Assembly: GCA_964020975.1 (NCBI GenBank)
Contig: OZ026625.1
Span: forward strand, 42,730,794 to 42,794,793
Reading direction: 5' to 3'
Origin: Hermodice carunculata
Lineage: Eukaryota; Annelida; Polychaeta; Eunicida; Amphinomidae
DNA: 64,000 nucleotides
Shown here in pieces: positions 1 to 10,398 of this stretch. A program made the position numbers and the translations under genes. The notes under the pieces are model-generated. The model worked only from the letters and a program-made list of their open reading frames with translations. It searched no databases and was not told where the DNA came from. Numbering within the stretch: position 1 is the stretch's first letter; each line of letters opens with the position of its first letter.

Positions 1-840
1 TTGTTTGAGTGACAACCAGTTAGAATGTTCATACTCACGTAACGCTACAAGCACTATAAGGCTTAATCTAATTCGGCCCAGCTATAAAAGTCCACAGTCA
101 ATTATATTGTATTCAAAACCCCCTGAAGCTCGGTTTCTCTCTGTGATGAAACGGACAAGAGTGGTAACGTTACACGGTCACTCCAAGAGAACGGCTCAGC
201 GAAAAGGAATGGAATAAAAACGATAAAATTTGTAAAGGTCTTAACTGAAAAAAATATCCAACGATTTCCGTTTGCTTGCCCCGTTTTTTTTCCTATGGGC
301 CAAAGAAATTGAACATGTCAAAGATCAAACGAAAAAGGGACATGCCAAACTTTGAGGTCTTGTAGTGACAAAAGTAACCGGGATGCAATAAAAATCGTAG
401 GGTGGTTGTTCCCGTGGATATGTAAGCTACAGAATGCACAACTTTTTATAAATTTGTGTCACGCACGCAATGACTTATTTCGATTTTTTTAACATTGTCC
501 ATTGTCGACATACTAGGCATGTGTTCATTTAACAATTAGAGACATAAACTCAGATCACGATGCGTTCATCATCTTTGGATCATGACGAACACACACATAT
601 ATGATTTGGGTTTAGTACAGACAACACTATAGGAGACAATAAGTGACTAAAGTCGCAAGTAGGGTTGGTGTATCTCCTGTCGTTGCAGACTCTAAATACA
701 TGCTACTGCTTTTGAAGGAAAACAACTTTACAGCTTGATAAAGTACTATTTACTGATGCAAAGCAGCTAAAGTATATATTTTGCGTAAGTATTGTCATGA
801 CCTACAGATACGTGCAAATATCAATCATTGCTCTTGCCTA
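1..840. other. No gene recognised
   Basis: AT-rich unique sequence. Only short open frames occur, none with a recognisable domain or flanked by convincing splice sites. I see no repeat structure before the foldback element that begins at 841. Confidence 0.5.
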
Positions 841-1167
841 ATTGTTAAATTGATACAGTGATAATGAATAGGTCAGGGTTTCATACTGTTTTTGTTTATT
901 CTTCTATGAAACAAATGATAAAACGGTAAAAATTGATTCATTTGATTCCTAACAATATTTTCCCAAAAATCTATCAACTTTGCAGAGCGATACTTCATAA
1001 ACTACACAAGATATCCAAAACATATGGCTAACTTTTTTGGATAATATTGTTAGGAACCTAACCAAACTAAACAGTTTTTTTCAGTTTTGGCATTTGTTTT
1101 GAAAGAGAAATAAACATAAGCACCATAAAACTCGGTCATTTCATTATCACTGTGTTTGTTTAACAAT
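841..1167. repeat. Foldback / MITE-like element with long terminal inverted repeats
   Basis: The left arm (about 841-968) and the right arm (about 1032-1167) are imperfect reverse complements over roughly 130 bases. The best core is TTCCTAACAATATT near 946-959 against AATATTGTTAGGAA near 1043-1056. The outer ends also pair: ATTGTTAAA then CAGTGATAATGAA on the left, matched by TTCATTATCACTG and TTTAACAAT on the right. The loop between the arms is only about 60 bases and non-coding. This is the architecture of a non-autonomous foldback DNA element. I could not see a clear target-site duplication, so the superfamily is unknown. Confidence 0.65.
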
Positions 1168-1872
1168 TGGGCCGGAACAAGTGTTGATCTTTGCATCAAT
1201 CTTTAGTTCATGGTTATACCAACCCCAAAATGTATGCTTCAGCTACCATTGCATTAATAAGTAGTACCATAGAGGGCTGTAATGTTGGTTTTCTTAAAAA
1301 ATTGGACCCATGTATTTCGAGTCGTTAAGGCACAAGACGTTTCGGACGATCCTAACAATGTGTGTTTGCCATTTTTCAGTCTGTTCGGGATTCAACATTC
1401 CATTTTGTGTCCGCCCTTAACAGAGCAGTTTCTATTGACGCCACCCAGCACATGCCGTCAACAAATTAGACAGAAGCCTTCAATCAAATCAACATAATAC
1501 GTCGTTTCCAGCTATTGCTTGATGGTACAACACAAGCAATTTGACGATGTTATTGTAGTCCATATAGTGAAATCAGATGAGATGTCTTATTATACTAATG
1601 CCAAACGAAATCTCATTAATATTTCAGAAACGGCAAATAAATTTACAAATAAAAGATATGTGATCCATCTATCAAGTATTGAATCCCATATCTGTCATAG
1701 ATTGATTGGTCCAAGTGTTCTTTGCAACTCCCGATATTCAGGTTTTTGGGAATCTGCGAAGCGGTCTTTGCCTTTGGGGGGCATTAACACATAGCGGCAA
1801 ATTTATTTGTGAATAATATTTCACAAATCACCTTTTTCTTGCCCCCCGTTGTGGATATGATTCCCGCTGACT
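1168..1872. other. No gene recognised
   Basis: Two small open frames (71 and 91 codons) on the plus strand show no domain, no coding-like amino-acid pattern and no good splice signals. I treat this stretch as non-coding. Confidence 0.4.
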
Positions 1873-2087
1873 TCAACGGTCCAGAAAACACACCGTGTTT
1901 GCATCTGTGCGGAACTGCCTGTTTTCCATTTTGAGTCTGAAAACTTTTGTGCCATTAAAGGTAGCAATTGGCACAATGTTTTCGCAATAATCCGTTAAGT
2001 GAGCTGGGATATGGAATAGCCCAACAGACGGACAGTGCGAAAATCCATTTCCCAAACACGTATCAAACGCAAGGACTGGCGCACGAT
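1873..2087 (-). CDS. Possible terminal exon of an unknown gene
   Basis: On the minus strand a strong 3' splice site (CTCTTTGTTTCAG) ends at 2088. It is followed by an open frame of about 71 codons that closes with TGA at 1873. The peptide is soluble-looking and Cys-containing (starts DRAPVLAFDTCLGNGF, ends NTVCFLDR) and matches no family I know. The upstream part of the longer frame, before the acceptor, would be intron. No partner exon was identified on the higher-coordinate side, although the minus-strand translation between 2200 and 3190 has scattered coding-looking pieces. A chance open frame remains a serious alternative. Confidence 0.25.
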
Positions 2088-2209
2088 CTGAAACAAAGAG
2101 AGTCAGCCTGTATACATTAACGACACCAGCACTTTGGAAATTATGCATGCCCGTGTAGATTCAGGACCTCACATGAATCCCCGTTTTAGCCATCCATCCA
2201 TCCATCTTG

Positions 2210-4068
2210 GGTCGGGTGTGGCGCATGGTATTTAGTGTTACAAAATCCTATTGCTTTTTTTTTCTCCGGTGAAAGAAGTAAAGGAAAACATCTTATTCTG
2301 CACCCTGGTGACTCATGAAAAATAAAAATGAAGCCCAAAACTACTCCCACTCAAGCATCATTATTTCTCATGATCTAATGTGACACCTACACATAAGTCC
2401 CTTTGTCACTGAACCCAAATAACGGCCGCTTCTCTTGAACAGACTAAAATTTAAACTGTCCTGCAAAACTTTGGAAAAGTTGTATTTGTCCATGGTCCAT
2501 CCAATCCTGTAACATGGGCGTTCCTTCCTTGATGATTGCAGCCAAGAGTGGTCGGATCTTTTGGAGTGATTGCAATAGGCAGTATCTAAAATTTGCGCTG
2601 TAGCCGTTAAACTTCCGTCAAACGATAGATCTCTTGCGGAAAAATGCTGGGCGACAAAACTAGCAATAATTTTTAAATTGGTGATGTTTTACAAAAATAT
2701 AAATGAGATTACTCTGCCTTACTGGTATGACGTAATATCAAATTACTTACTGGCACAAACAGACCGCCCTGTGTGCAACTTTGACAAATTGAATGTACGA
2801 CTGATCGTTTCATATTTGGCAGTGGAATGACCTGCTGGAAGAACTTAAAATGTATCCCACACCTTCAATCTTCAATGCAGGTGTTCTTCCATCATGACAT
2901 CCCAATATATTTTGTAATTGGTCTGCAAATATTATGTAGTCGCAGTTCTGACTAGGTCGTCCAAAAGTTGATTACATTCCGTTTGATACCAATATTTTGC
3001 CCGTTGCAGTTGCAGCTTGCTCGAGCCACCAGTTTTGACATAAACATGTTTATCACGTAACACTCTCATGACAATCCTAAATGATATTCTTATAATTGAT
3101 GACAGATTTTCACTTAAAGATTGGCTTGAGTCTGAAGGGTTTAATTTACTTTTCTTCGACACTCTGTCACCTAATGTGGTGCTCATTGTGCCTGCATGGA
3201 TACAACAGGGTATTGCAATGCGAGTACACCCAGGGTTAAAATAACTACGGGAAAATACAAGTCAATTCCATCCGTTTTATTCTTTGTAAAAATTACATGA
3301 ACGTAATATTTTCAGATCTGTGACAACGTTGCATACTACTGGTGTACGCCCAAAGGTGTTCAGTGATACGACTCGTTGAAATTTTGACTTTTGGTAATGC
3401 TGATATACCGGGTGAACAAAACACCGATATGCTGTGCAGTTGTAACCTACTGAGCCCAGACGTGTTCCTAAGTGATAACTATGATTTACTGTTAAATAGA
3501 TGGTGTTAATTCGGCTTGCAAGTAGAATATTGTGTATTATCCAGTGTGCTTGTATGTCTGGAGCCCCCCTAAGTAACCTGCTCAGTAAGTATTGGGCAGT
3601 CCAGTTTTGATATAAACGTGTTTCTCACGAAATAATATGGCAAGCCTAAATGGCGTTATTATAATTGATTCTTTTTCTATCTTCTTTTTTCATCGTCTTT
3701 TTTTGTTCTGCTGTTGTTGTAACACAAGGCTAGTGTATTTTTCTGTACAGTAGGATAATGACATTAAAATATATAGGTATTTAAAAACCAACTTGATTGG
3801 TCAAGTAAAACTGTAAAGAGACATTTCCTGAGCTGTTCCCCATTTTCATCCCCAGCCGTCTTCCATGATGATCAGTTTTGACATTATAGAGCTCACATGA
3901 TCTCGAATTCCCAGTGGCCGAGTGTATTGAGAGCCAGTGATTGAGGGTGACTAGAGAGAGACCTTGTTATCTCGACAACTGATGGTCCGGTACTTTAGAA
4001 CAGGTGATTGGCATGGGACTTAATGTTTTCCACGGCATGATGGGGTCCAGTACTTGACAGCTGGTGGT
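2210..4068. repeat. Unassigned DNA with a diverged direct repeat (3029-3103 and 3601-3670)
   Basis: The blocks 3029-3103 and 3601-3670 are about 75% alike by eye. Both begin CCAGTTTTGA-ATAAAC-TGTTT-TCACG and end TATTATAATTGAT-like. They are two copies of an unclassified repeat 570 bases apart. The 84-codon minus-strand frame at 2932-3186 overlaps the first copy and is probably repeat-derived. Nothing else in the stretch is recognisable. Confidence 0.45.
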
Positions 4069-4249
4069 TTAGCTAGCACATTGAGTGCAAGCGGTTATCA
4101 GGAGAGCTGTTGTCTCTACGGATGGTCTCTTATCTGAGAGTGACTGCAGCTGAGGAGAGAAAAACGAGCTCCCGCCCTTCACCATTGTCACCAAAGAGCA
4201 GTGTGGTTGCTCAAAGTAGTTATCACGGTATATACCTTTAGTAGACATG

Positions 4250-4514
4250 ACATACACACATACATGCATGCAAGTATAAATGTATATACATGTACGAATA
4301 GAGATTTGTACATCTATATATGTATCTGTACGAGTATGCATATATGCAAATAAGTATACATGCAAACATACATGCAAAGTTAACTGATTTTGGCATACCT
4401 GCATGTGTGCATACATACATGCATACGCACACACATAAATACATACACACATGCATACATACACACACACACACATACATACATACATACATACATACAT
4501 ACATACATACATAC
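4250..4514. repeat. Compound CATA/CACA microsatellite
   Basis: A degenerate ACATGCATAC-type tract becomes a pure (CATA)n run at about 4473-4514. The Met-Tyr-Val-Cys and Ile-His-Thr open frames over it, on both strands and in several frames, are translations of the repeat and not genes. Confidence 0.95.
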
Positions 4515-4984
4515 ACAGAAGACAAAAGAGCATGCAACACATGCCGTCAGACCCGGAGTCAAAACGCCAAATATCAAGTTTCCAAGGTGTGATGTGATTG
4601 CATTTTTTATGATAACACGCATGATTCCTTACAGAACATTTCTGCTAACCCAGTATCAAGATCGACATGCAATTTTATGTAAAATTTGGCAGCTTATAAG
4701 GACTGGAAACCACTGATTCATAAAATTTCGCCCACTGTCAATCACTGGGAAACTGTTTGGCGCCTAAGAACACTGTATACTTGCCTTTGATATCTAGTGA
4801 CATTAATCGCCTACTTGGATTACGCAATCTATGCAAGTGAATTGTACACCTCGGCATTCACTGAGGGTTTAGGCTAGTATGCCAAACACCTTTTATTATG
4901 AGACATCTACGGTGAAATTTGCTTTTTCTACACCGTGACAGCAACACATAGTACTAAAATCATGAGCCATGCAAGGGAAGGGCA

Positions 4985-5748
4985 AGCAGTAAGACAACTG
5001 ACATTGATTACAAGATACTTGATGCAATAAGAGCAGTTGCCAGAGAAGAGATGGCCCCCATCATAGCCATACTAGACGATGCAGTCACACAGAGAGGTCA
5101 GCTTAACAAAAATTTGATGCATTAGCAAAAGGAATCCAGGACTGTAGCGTCAGATTCGACACCGTTGTTGACAAATACTTGCCTGATCTCTCAGATAAAA
5201 TTGTTAAAACATCTACAGATATCACGCTGCGGCTACTTGACAATGATGTGCACAGAAGGAAATGATCCCTAATAATTCAGAGCCTAAAAGGACCTGAGGG
5301 TGAAAAGCACGCAATCACTAGAGAAGCCTGCATCACTTGTTGCAAGTCACACTAAAAAGTAGCAAATGCCGATTCCACTTTAATGTCGGCGTGCCACCGC
5401 CTCAGCCAAGAGAAGAATGCAGGCATCATTGAAACTTTTGTTGATTGAGACCAGCGCAACCAGTGGCTAGCAGGCGCTAGGCACCTGAAAAATCAACGAG
5501 ACAAGAAATTATCTCTATCACCCGATAAGCCACCCGTCACAACAAAATTGAAGAATGAGCTGATGCTTGAACGACGACAACTGCCTGATTACGTGAGAAA
5601 CAAAACAAAGGTCAAGTACACCTGGACATGGCCCTATGTGCAGCTCGCCATCCCAGGCCCGGATCCCAGATACCCCAGTACACGCCCGGAGGAGATAGCC
5701 AAAGACTATTTACCTTATAATTTGGATACCATGTGTCATTTTGACTGA
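4985..5748 (+). pseudogene. LINE A ORF1 (nucleic-acid-binding protein) remnant
   Basis: Recognisable pieces lie in shifting frames: a helical N-terminal part (DYKILDAIRAVAREE), a middle part around GPEGEKHAITREAC and ACHRLSQEKNAGII, then the long intact tail NQWLAGARHLKNQRDKKLSL to TKVKYTWTWPYVQLAIPG. This order matches ORF1 proteins carried upstream of the endonuclease/RT ORF in invertebrate LINEs, where the C-terminal part resembles the L1-ORF1p-type RNA-binding domain. In active relatives it acts as an RNA-binding chaperone of the retrotransposition particle; that is family knowledge. The last open piece is 5548-5748. Several frame changes and stops make it non-functional. Confidence 0.6.
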
Positions 5749-6960
5749 TGTTTGTTCTCCCGCACATCATACATACTAAGGTACTCATACTTTTGTGCAT
5801 CTCATTGTTCTCAATGAGAGAATCCTTAACCATCAAATTATAACCTTTTTCTCGGTTTCTTTGCACATCTCAGGTGTGCCAAATTGTCCCGTATAAATGT
5901 GCATTTTGACTCGACAAACATGGTAATATTGGTTTTCCTTTCTTCGTTCCAACTCATATTTTTAGTAAGTTTTTTACACTTCTGCTTTCATCAACGATTG
6001 TTTTTCAGAGTCTGTTATTGGAATAATATTTGTTAATCTGTTCACAATATACATCTCAAATTCAACAGTGACATTTATGGTCTTTACAAATGCTAAAGAT
6101 CAAATAATGTTTATATAGTCTGGCCAACATGCAATATACAGGTCACCATGTGTCCTTTGTATGAGCATTTTGATAAATTTTAACCCACCCACCCTTCCGG
6201 ATATTATGAAAGAAAGAAAGATAGAAACTGAAATTCTCCGGACTTACGGGGGAGTGAAGAGAAATAATCTAAAGAAAGTACTGTCTGATCCGACGACCTA
6301 GATAATGCAATTTCCATTCCATCGGGCTCACCATATATGCAAGTCGATAACCTTGAATAACGTGAATGATTAGGACTAATTTAAGTCGAATTTACTCATT
6401 TGTGGATATAGCTCTGCCATTATCCTTAACAATGTTATTTTTATTAATTTTTCATTTTTATTTTTTATTTATTTAGCTTCTTTATGTTCAACTAAGGAAT
6501 GCGGACATGTTAATATTCATGTTATTACACAACAATACTTGAAATGTCATGTTTATTCTTCCATTGTTACAAAGTTTTGTTAGTTTGTTTCATGTCCAGA
6601 AATAGCTCTCATTCCATCAACATTCAAACGGTCATTGTCGCTACCATGCTTATATTTTTCTTTATGTGTATTGTATCTGTTCTGTGATACTTTGTATTTT
6701 GTATTTGTGTTAGATTGATTATCTGTAAATTGTACATGTATCAAGCAAGCAGTTCCATCAGTACCAAAGCGTTTCGACATGTTGCAGCTGGTATTGTACA
6801 TGTTCCTGTCACACAGTATCCAGTGAAGGTTATCTCTTTCATATGCCTCTAAAATGGGTATTAGCGTACAACAATATAGAGCGGTGATTGGACTATTAAA
6901 CATTGCACATGGTGTACTTAAAATATATATACACCTCCCCAAAATTTTTGTCACGCCCAT
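5749..6960. other. T-rich inter-ORF segment of LINE A
   Basis: About 1.2 kb between the ORF1 stop and the ORF2 leader. It has no intact frame; the plus-strand translation is rich in Phe, Leu, Ile, Cys and Tyr. It is probably part of the element, because the equivalent interval of LINE F has the same character. Confidence 0.45.
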
Positions 6961-9900
6961 GTTGTCTCCTCGTTCATCTTCCTTACGCTACTGTCCATCA
7001 TATTTGTTCTTGAAGTATATTCTAACTTGCGCCATATCATTACATTCTTGTATAAAGCCCTCTCTTCAGACATACATCCTAACCCAGGGCCACCCACGGA
7101 CAATTTGCAGAAAACCTTCTCTGCTTGTCATGCTAATGTTCGCAGTATAAAAACCGAAGGCAAACTCGACTAAGTCCATATCCTAGCTGAGACGGAAAAC
7201 TTTGATGTAGTTACTCTTTCGGAAACTTGGCTTGATAATAGTTTCCCTGATGAATTATTGTCTTTAGATGGATTCCACCCACCACTTCGTAAAGATCGTG
7301 CATCTGGTACTGGGGGTGGCGTTGCGGTTTATGTCAGACACCACCTACCTTTTTCCAGGCGTCCCGAACTCGAATCTCCCCATAGTGAATGTATCTGGAT
7401 TGAAATCACCGTGACAAATGGTAAAGTACTCCTTGGCGTATATCATCGCCCTCCCGGCCAATCTGCAGATGACAGAGACCCGTTCATTGATAACTTAGCC
7501 AGCTCTATTTCAACCGCACTTGAACTCAATCCCCATATTCTAATCCTGACTGGCGACTTTAATGATCGATGTAATTCCTGGGACTCCACTCATTCTGACA
7601 GCGAACTTGGCCAGCGCCTATTTGATCTCGTTGCACAGAATAACTTGTACCAGTTGATATCAGGACCTACACGCGTTTCTGAATACTCAGAAAGTTTACT
7701 TGACCTTATGATTGCCGACTCCCCTGGCTTTATTCTGAATTCTGGCATACTCCCACCTATCTCCACCTCAGATCATGCTGCAATATATTGCTCCTTCTCC
7801 ATCCTTAGTCGTAGAGATCGTCCCTTTAATGGTACTGTATGGGACTACAAGCGTGCCAACTTTGATGACCAGAACGCAGCCCTACAATATGCACCTTGGG
7901 ACACAGGTTTTGTGGTCTCTGACTCTATCGATGACGTCGTATCCTATTGGTCAAACCTCTTCATAGATACCTGTAAAGAATTTATCCCATCTCGCGAAAT
8001 AACTATCAGACCTAAAGACAAACCGTGGATCAATAATAACATCAAGAAACTCATCAGACAGCGCAACCGTGCATGGAAAAGATACAAGCGGCTGACGCTT
8101 CAACCCCGTCCCTGCACCCTTCTGTTAGCTGACAAAATTGAACGCTTCTTCCAGTTTTACAAATGCAAACGCAACACAGCTGTAAACGCAATAAAGAAGT
8201 CAGTCCGTTTGTATTTTGAAAAAATTCGTTCTGAGCTTGATTCAAAAGAAATAAATCCTAAAAAGTGGTGGACCCTCAGTAAATCAATACTTGGCAACAA
8301 GCTCCACCAATCAGTTCCTCCTCTCATTGACAATAGAAAGGTTATATCCCACAACAGTGACAAGTGCGAAATCTTTAACACCTACTTTGCTAATCAATAT
8401 AAGCTCCCACCCCAAGATAACCCTTTACCCCTGCCCGACTTTGCTTTCATAATCAACGCCCGCCTGCATATGTTTCAGTTCGAACCTGCACAGGTTGAAA
8501 AGATCCTACGATCCCTAAAAACTAGTTCAGTTTCTGGGCCCGATAATATAGGAAACACTCTACTAAAAAACACTGCCTCTGGAATCTGCCATCCTCTTAC
8601 AAAAATATTTAATCACTCCTCTCTACAAACCTCCAACTTTCCACAATCGTGGAAAAAATCTAATATTTGCCCGGTTTTTAAGAGAAATAACAAGCAGTCC
8701 AAGGAAAATTACCGTCCCATCTCTCTGTTATATAACGTCTCCAGGTCTATGAACGGCTTGTTTACAATGTTCTCTATGAGTACCTCATTACTAATAATCC
8801 ACTTACCGCTAAAAATTCTGGCTTTATAGCAAACGACTCCACCACCAACCAGCTCGTATGCATTCTCCATGATATTTACAATTGACTTGAACTTGGCAAG
8901 GAAGCCCGTATGGTATTTCTTGACATATCTAAGGCTTTTGATCGTGTCTGGCATCAGGGTCTCCTATTCAAATTGAAACAACTCGGCTTTACAAACCCTG
9001 TGGTGGATTTCCTTAATAGTTATCTATCAAACCGCTTCCAACGCACGCCTCTCTCTGGTCAAACTTCCACGTGGCTCTTAGTGGAATCTGGCGTGCCACA
9101 AGGCTCCATACTAGGCCCTCTATTGTTCCTTGTTTTTATTAATGACATTACTGATGACATAGTCTGTGAAATCAAGCTTTTTGCTGACGACACCAGTGTA
9201 TTGGAAATAGTACATAATCCTGCCATCTCTGCTGAAAGACTGAATGCGGACCTTCTAAAAATCTACTTCTGGGGTAAACTGTGGCACGTCACTTTCAACG
9301 CGATTAAATCCATAGCTGTTCTTGTCTCTTCCAAAGCTAACAAGCCCATTCATCCACCCCTTTTCCTGGGAAATAAACCCATACCAGAAGCAAAGGAACA
9401 CACACACCCCGTATCTGTACGGGTGCCTTGAAACACATGCCCCGTCATTTGCTTCTAACTGAACTTGGTTGGCAAAGTCTTTCCACTAGACGCAAATATC
9501 ACAAACTAGTACTCTTTCATAAGATGATCCATAAAATGACCCCTAATTACCTTTCAGACCTTGTACCTCGTAATATCGGACTCACCTCAAATATTAGCCT
9601 GCGTAACCGGCTCAACATTAGACAGGTTAAATTTACAACTAAACGATATGGAGACTCGTTTCTCCCATCCAGTATTCTCCTTTGGAATAACTTACCACTC
9701 GATATTTGAGAGTTTGCGTCACTTGATATCTTCAAATCTAAATTAAAATCGACTTTATTATCTGTTGACCCCATACCCTCCTACTTTTCGTACGGTAAGC
9801 GCTTTCCCAATATCTGTCACACTCAGTTGCGCCTTGGGTTTTCTCAGCTTAATTCCCAACTCCACAATTTAAATATAGTCAAATCACCTGCCTGCTCATG

Positions 9901-10157
9901 CTCCAACCAAAACGAAGACATTTATCACTTTTTCCTGACCTGCCCTAAATCCTAGTGTACAGGCAAGATTTACTGGATACGGTGTGTCACATCCTTGCAT
10001 CTGGTGTGCATCCAAATCTCTTAGTTCACTTAGCTAGTGGCATACTCATACAATACTTTAAACAGGGCAATTCAGAACTCAGTGATGATGTTAATTACCA
10101 AATATTTGAAGCTGTCCAGACTTACATAGTGAAAACAAGACGCTTTGAATTTTGAAC
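6961..10157 (+). pseudogene. LINE A ORF2: endonuclease / reverse transcriptase
   Basis: The frame opens with a hydrophobic stretch (SSFIFLTLLSIIFVLEVY) and the 2A-like SSDIHPNPGP. The endonuclease domain follows: ANVRSIKTEGKLD, LSETWLDNS, GGGVAVYVR, LTGDFNDR (catalytic GDFN) and TSDHAAIYC (catalytic SDH). RT motifs follow: SGPDNIGNTLL, NYRPISLL, FLDISKAFDRVWH, SGVPQGSILGPLLFLVFIND and LFADDTSV with both catalytic Asp present. The C-terminal end has LTELGWQSLSTRRKYHKLVL and a CSCxxxxEDIYHFFLTC Cys/His cluster. The largest uninterrupted piece is 523 codons (7258-8829). Breaks: TAA at 7171, loss of one base near 8740, TGA near 8884, and a deletion near 9400 removing most of the thumb region. Target-primed reverse transcription is the known role of the family; this copy cannot perform it. 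Confidence 0.9.
7069..7092 (+). other. 2A-like ribosome-skipping motif, DIHPNPGP
   Basis: Codons 7069-7092 read DIHPNPGP, preceded by ALSS and a hydrophobic segment, in the same frame as the endonuclease. Functional 2A peptides have the consensus D-x-E-x-N-P-G-P. LINE versions such as GDIHPNPGP are known in APE-type elements of sea urchin, molluscs and amphioxus, where they release the N-terminal leader co-translationally. Here His replaces Glu and Ser replaces the usual preceding Gly. Activity is inferred, not shown. Confidence 0.7.
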
Positions 10158-10398
10158 CACTTCCAGTTTATTATATTGATATATTAAATTTTTTTCAGCT
10201 GTCAACGCTTCAGATTTGTCTTTGATTCAATTGTACCGAAATAGATATGTCATACCATATGTCAATTCATAGATTGTATGTCCTGTGTGTGTATTGTAAT
10301 ACTTTGTGCGTCATGTTTGTTGTGGAGAGCCTCCAGATTATTTCTTTGTAACTATTTAGGCAATCCATGTGAAATAAATATGTTTAAAATAAAATAAA

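Larger units (their letters stand above)
4960..10398 (+). mobile_element. LINE A: near-full-length non-LTR retrotransposon (CR1/Jockey-like group), inactivated
   Basis: In order: ORF1 remnant (about 4985-5748), a T-rich inter-ORF segment, a hydrophobic leader with a 2A-like motif (7069-7092), APE-type endonuclease, reverse transcriptase, and a C-terminal Cys/His region ending near 10155. A short 3' UTR with AATAAA-rich sequence follows and ends at about 10398, where LINE B sequence begins. This is the canonical two-ORF layout of APE-type LINEs. The RT core LFADDTSV is intact, but there is an in-frame stop early in ORF2 (7171), a frame slip near 8740, a stop near 8884 and a likely internal deletion near 9400. 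The 5' end is placed only approximately. It is related to LINE C (shared RT and C-terminal signature) and probably to LINE F. Confidence 0.85.

Noticed and set aside
4069-4716. Several open frames of 80-157 codons on both strands over the CATA repeat
   Set aside because: They are translations of the microsatellite (Met-Tyr-Val-Cys, Ile-His-Thr repeats) that stay open in several frames at once.
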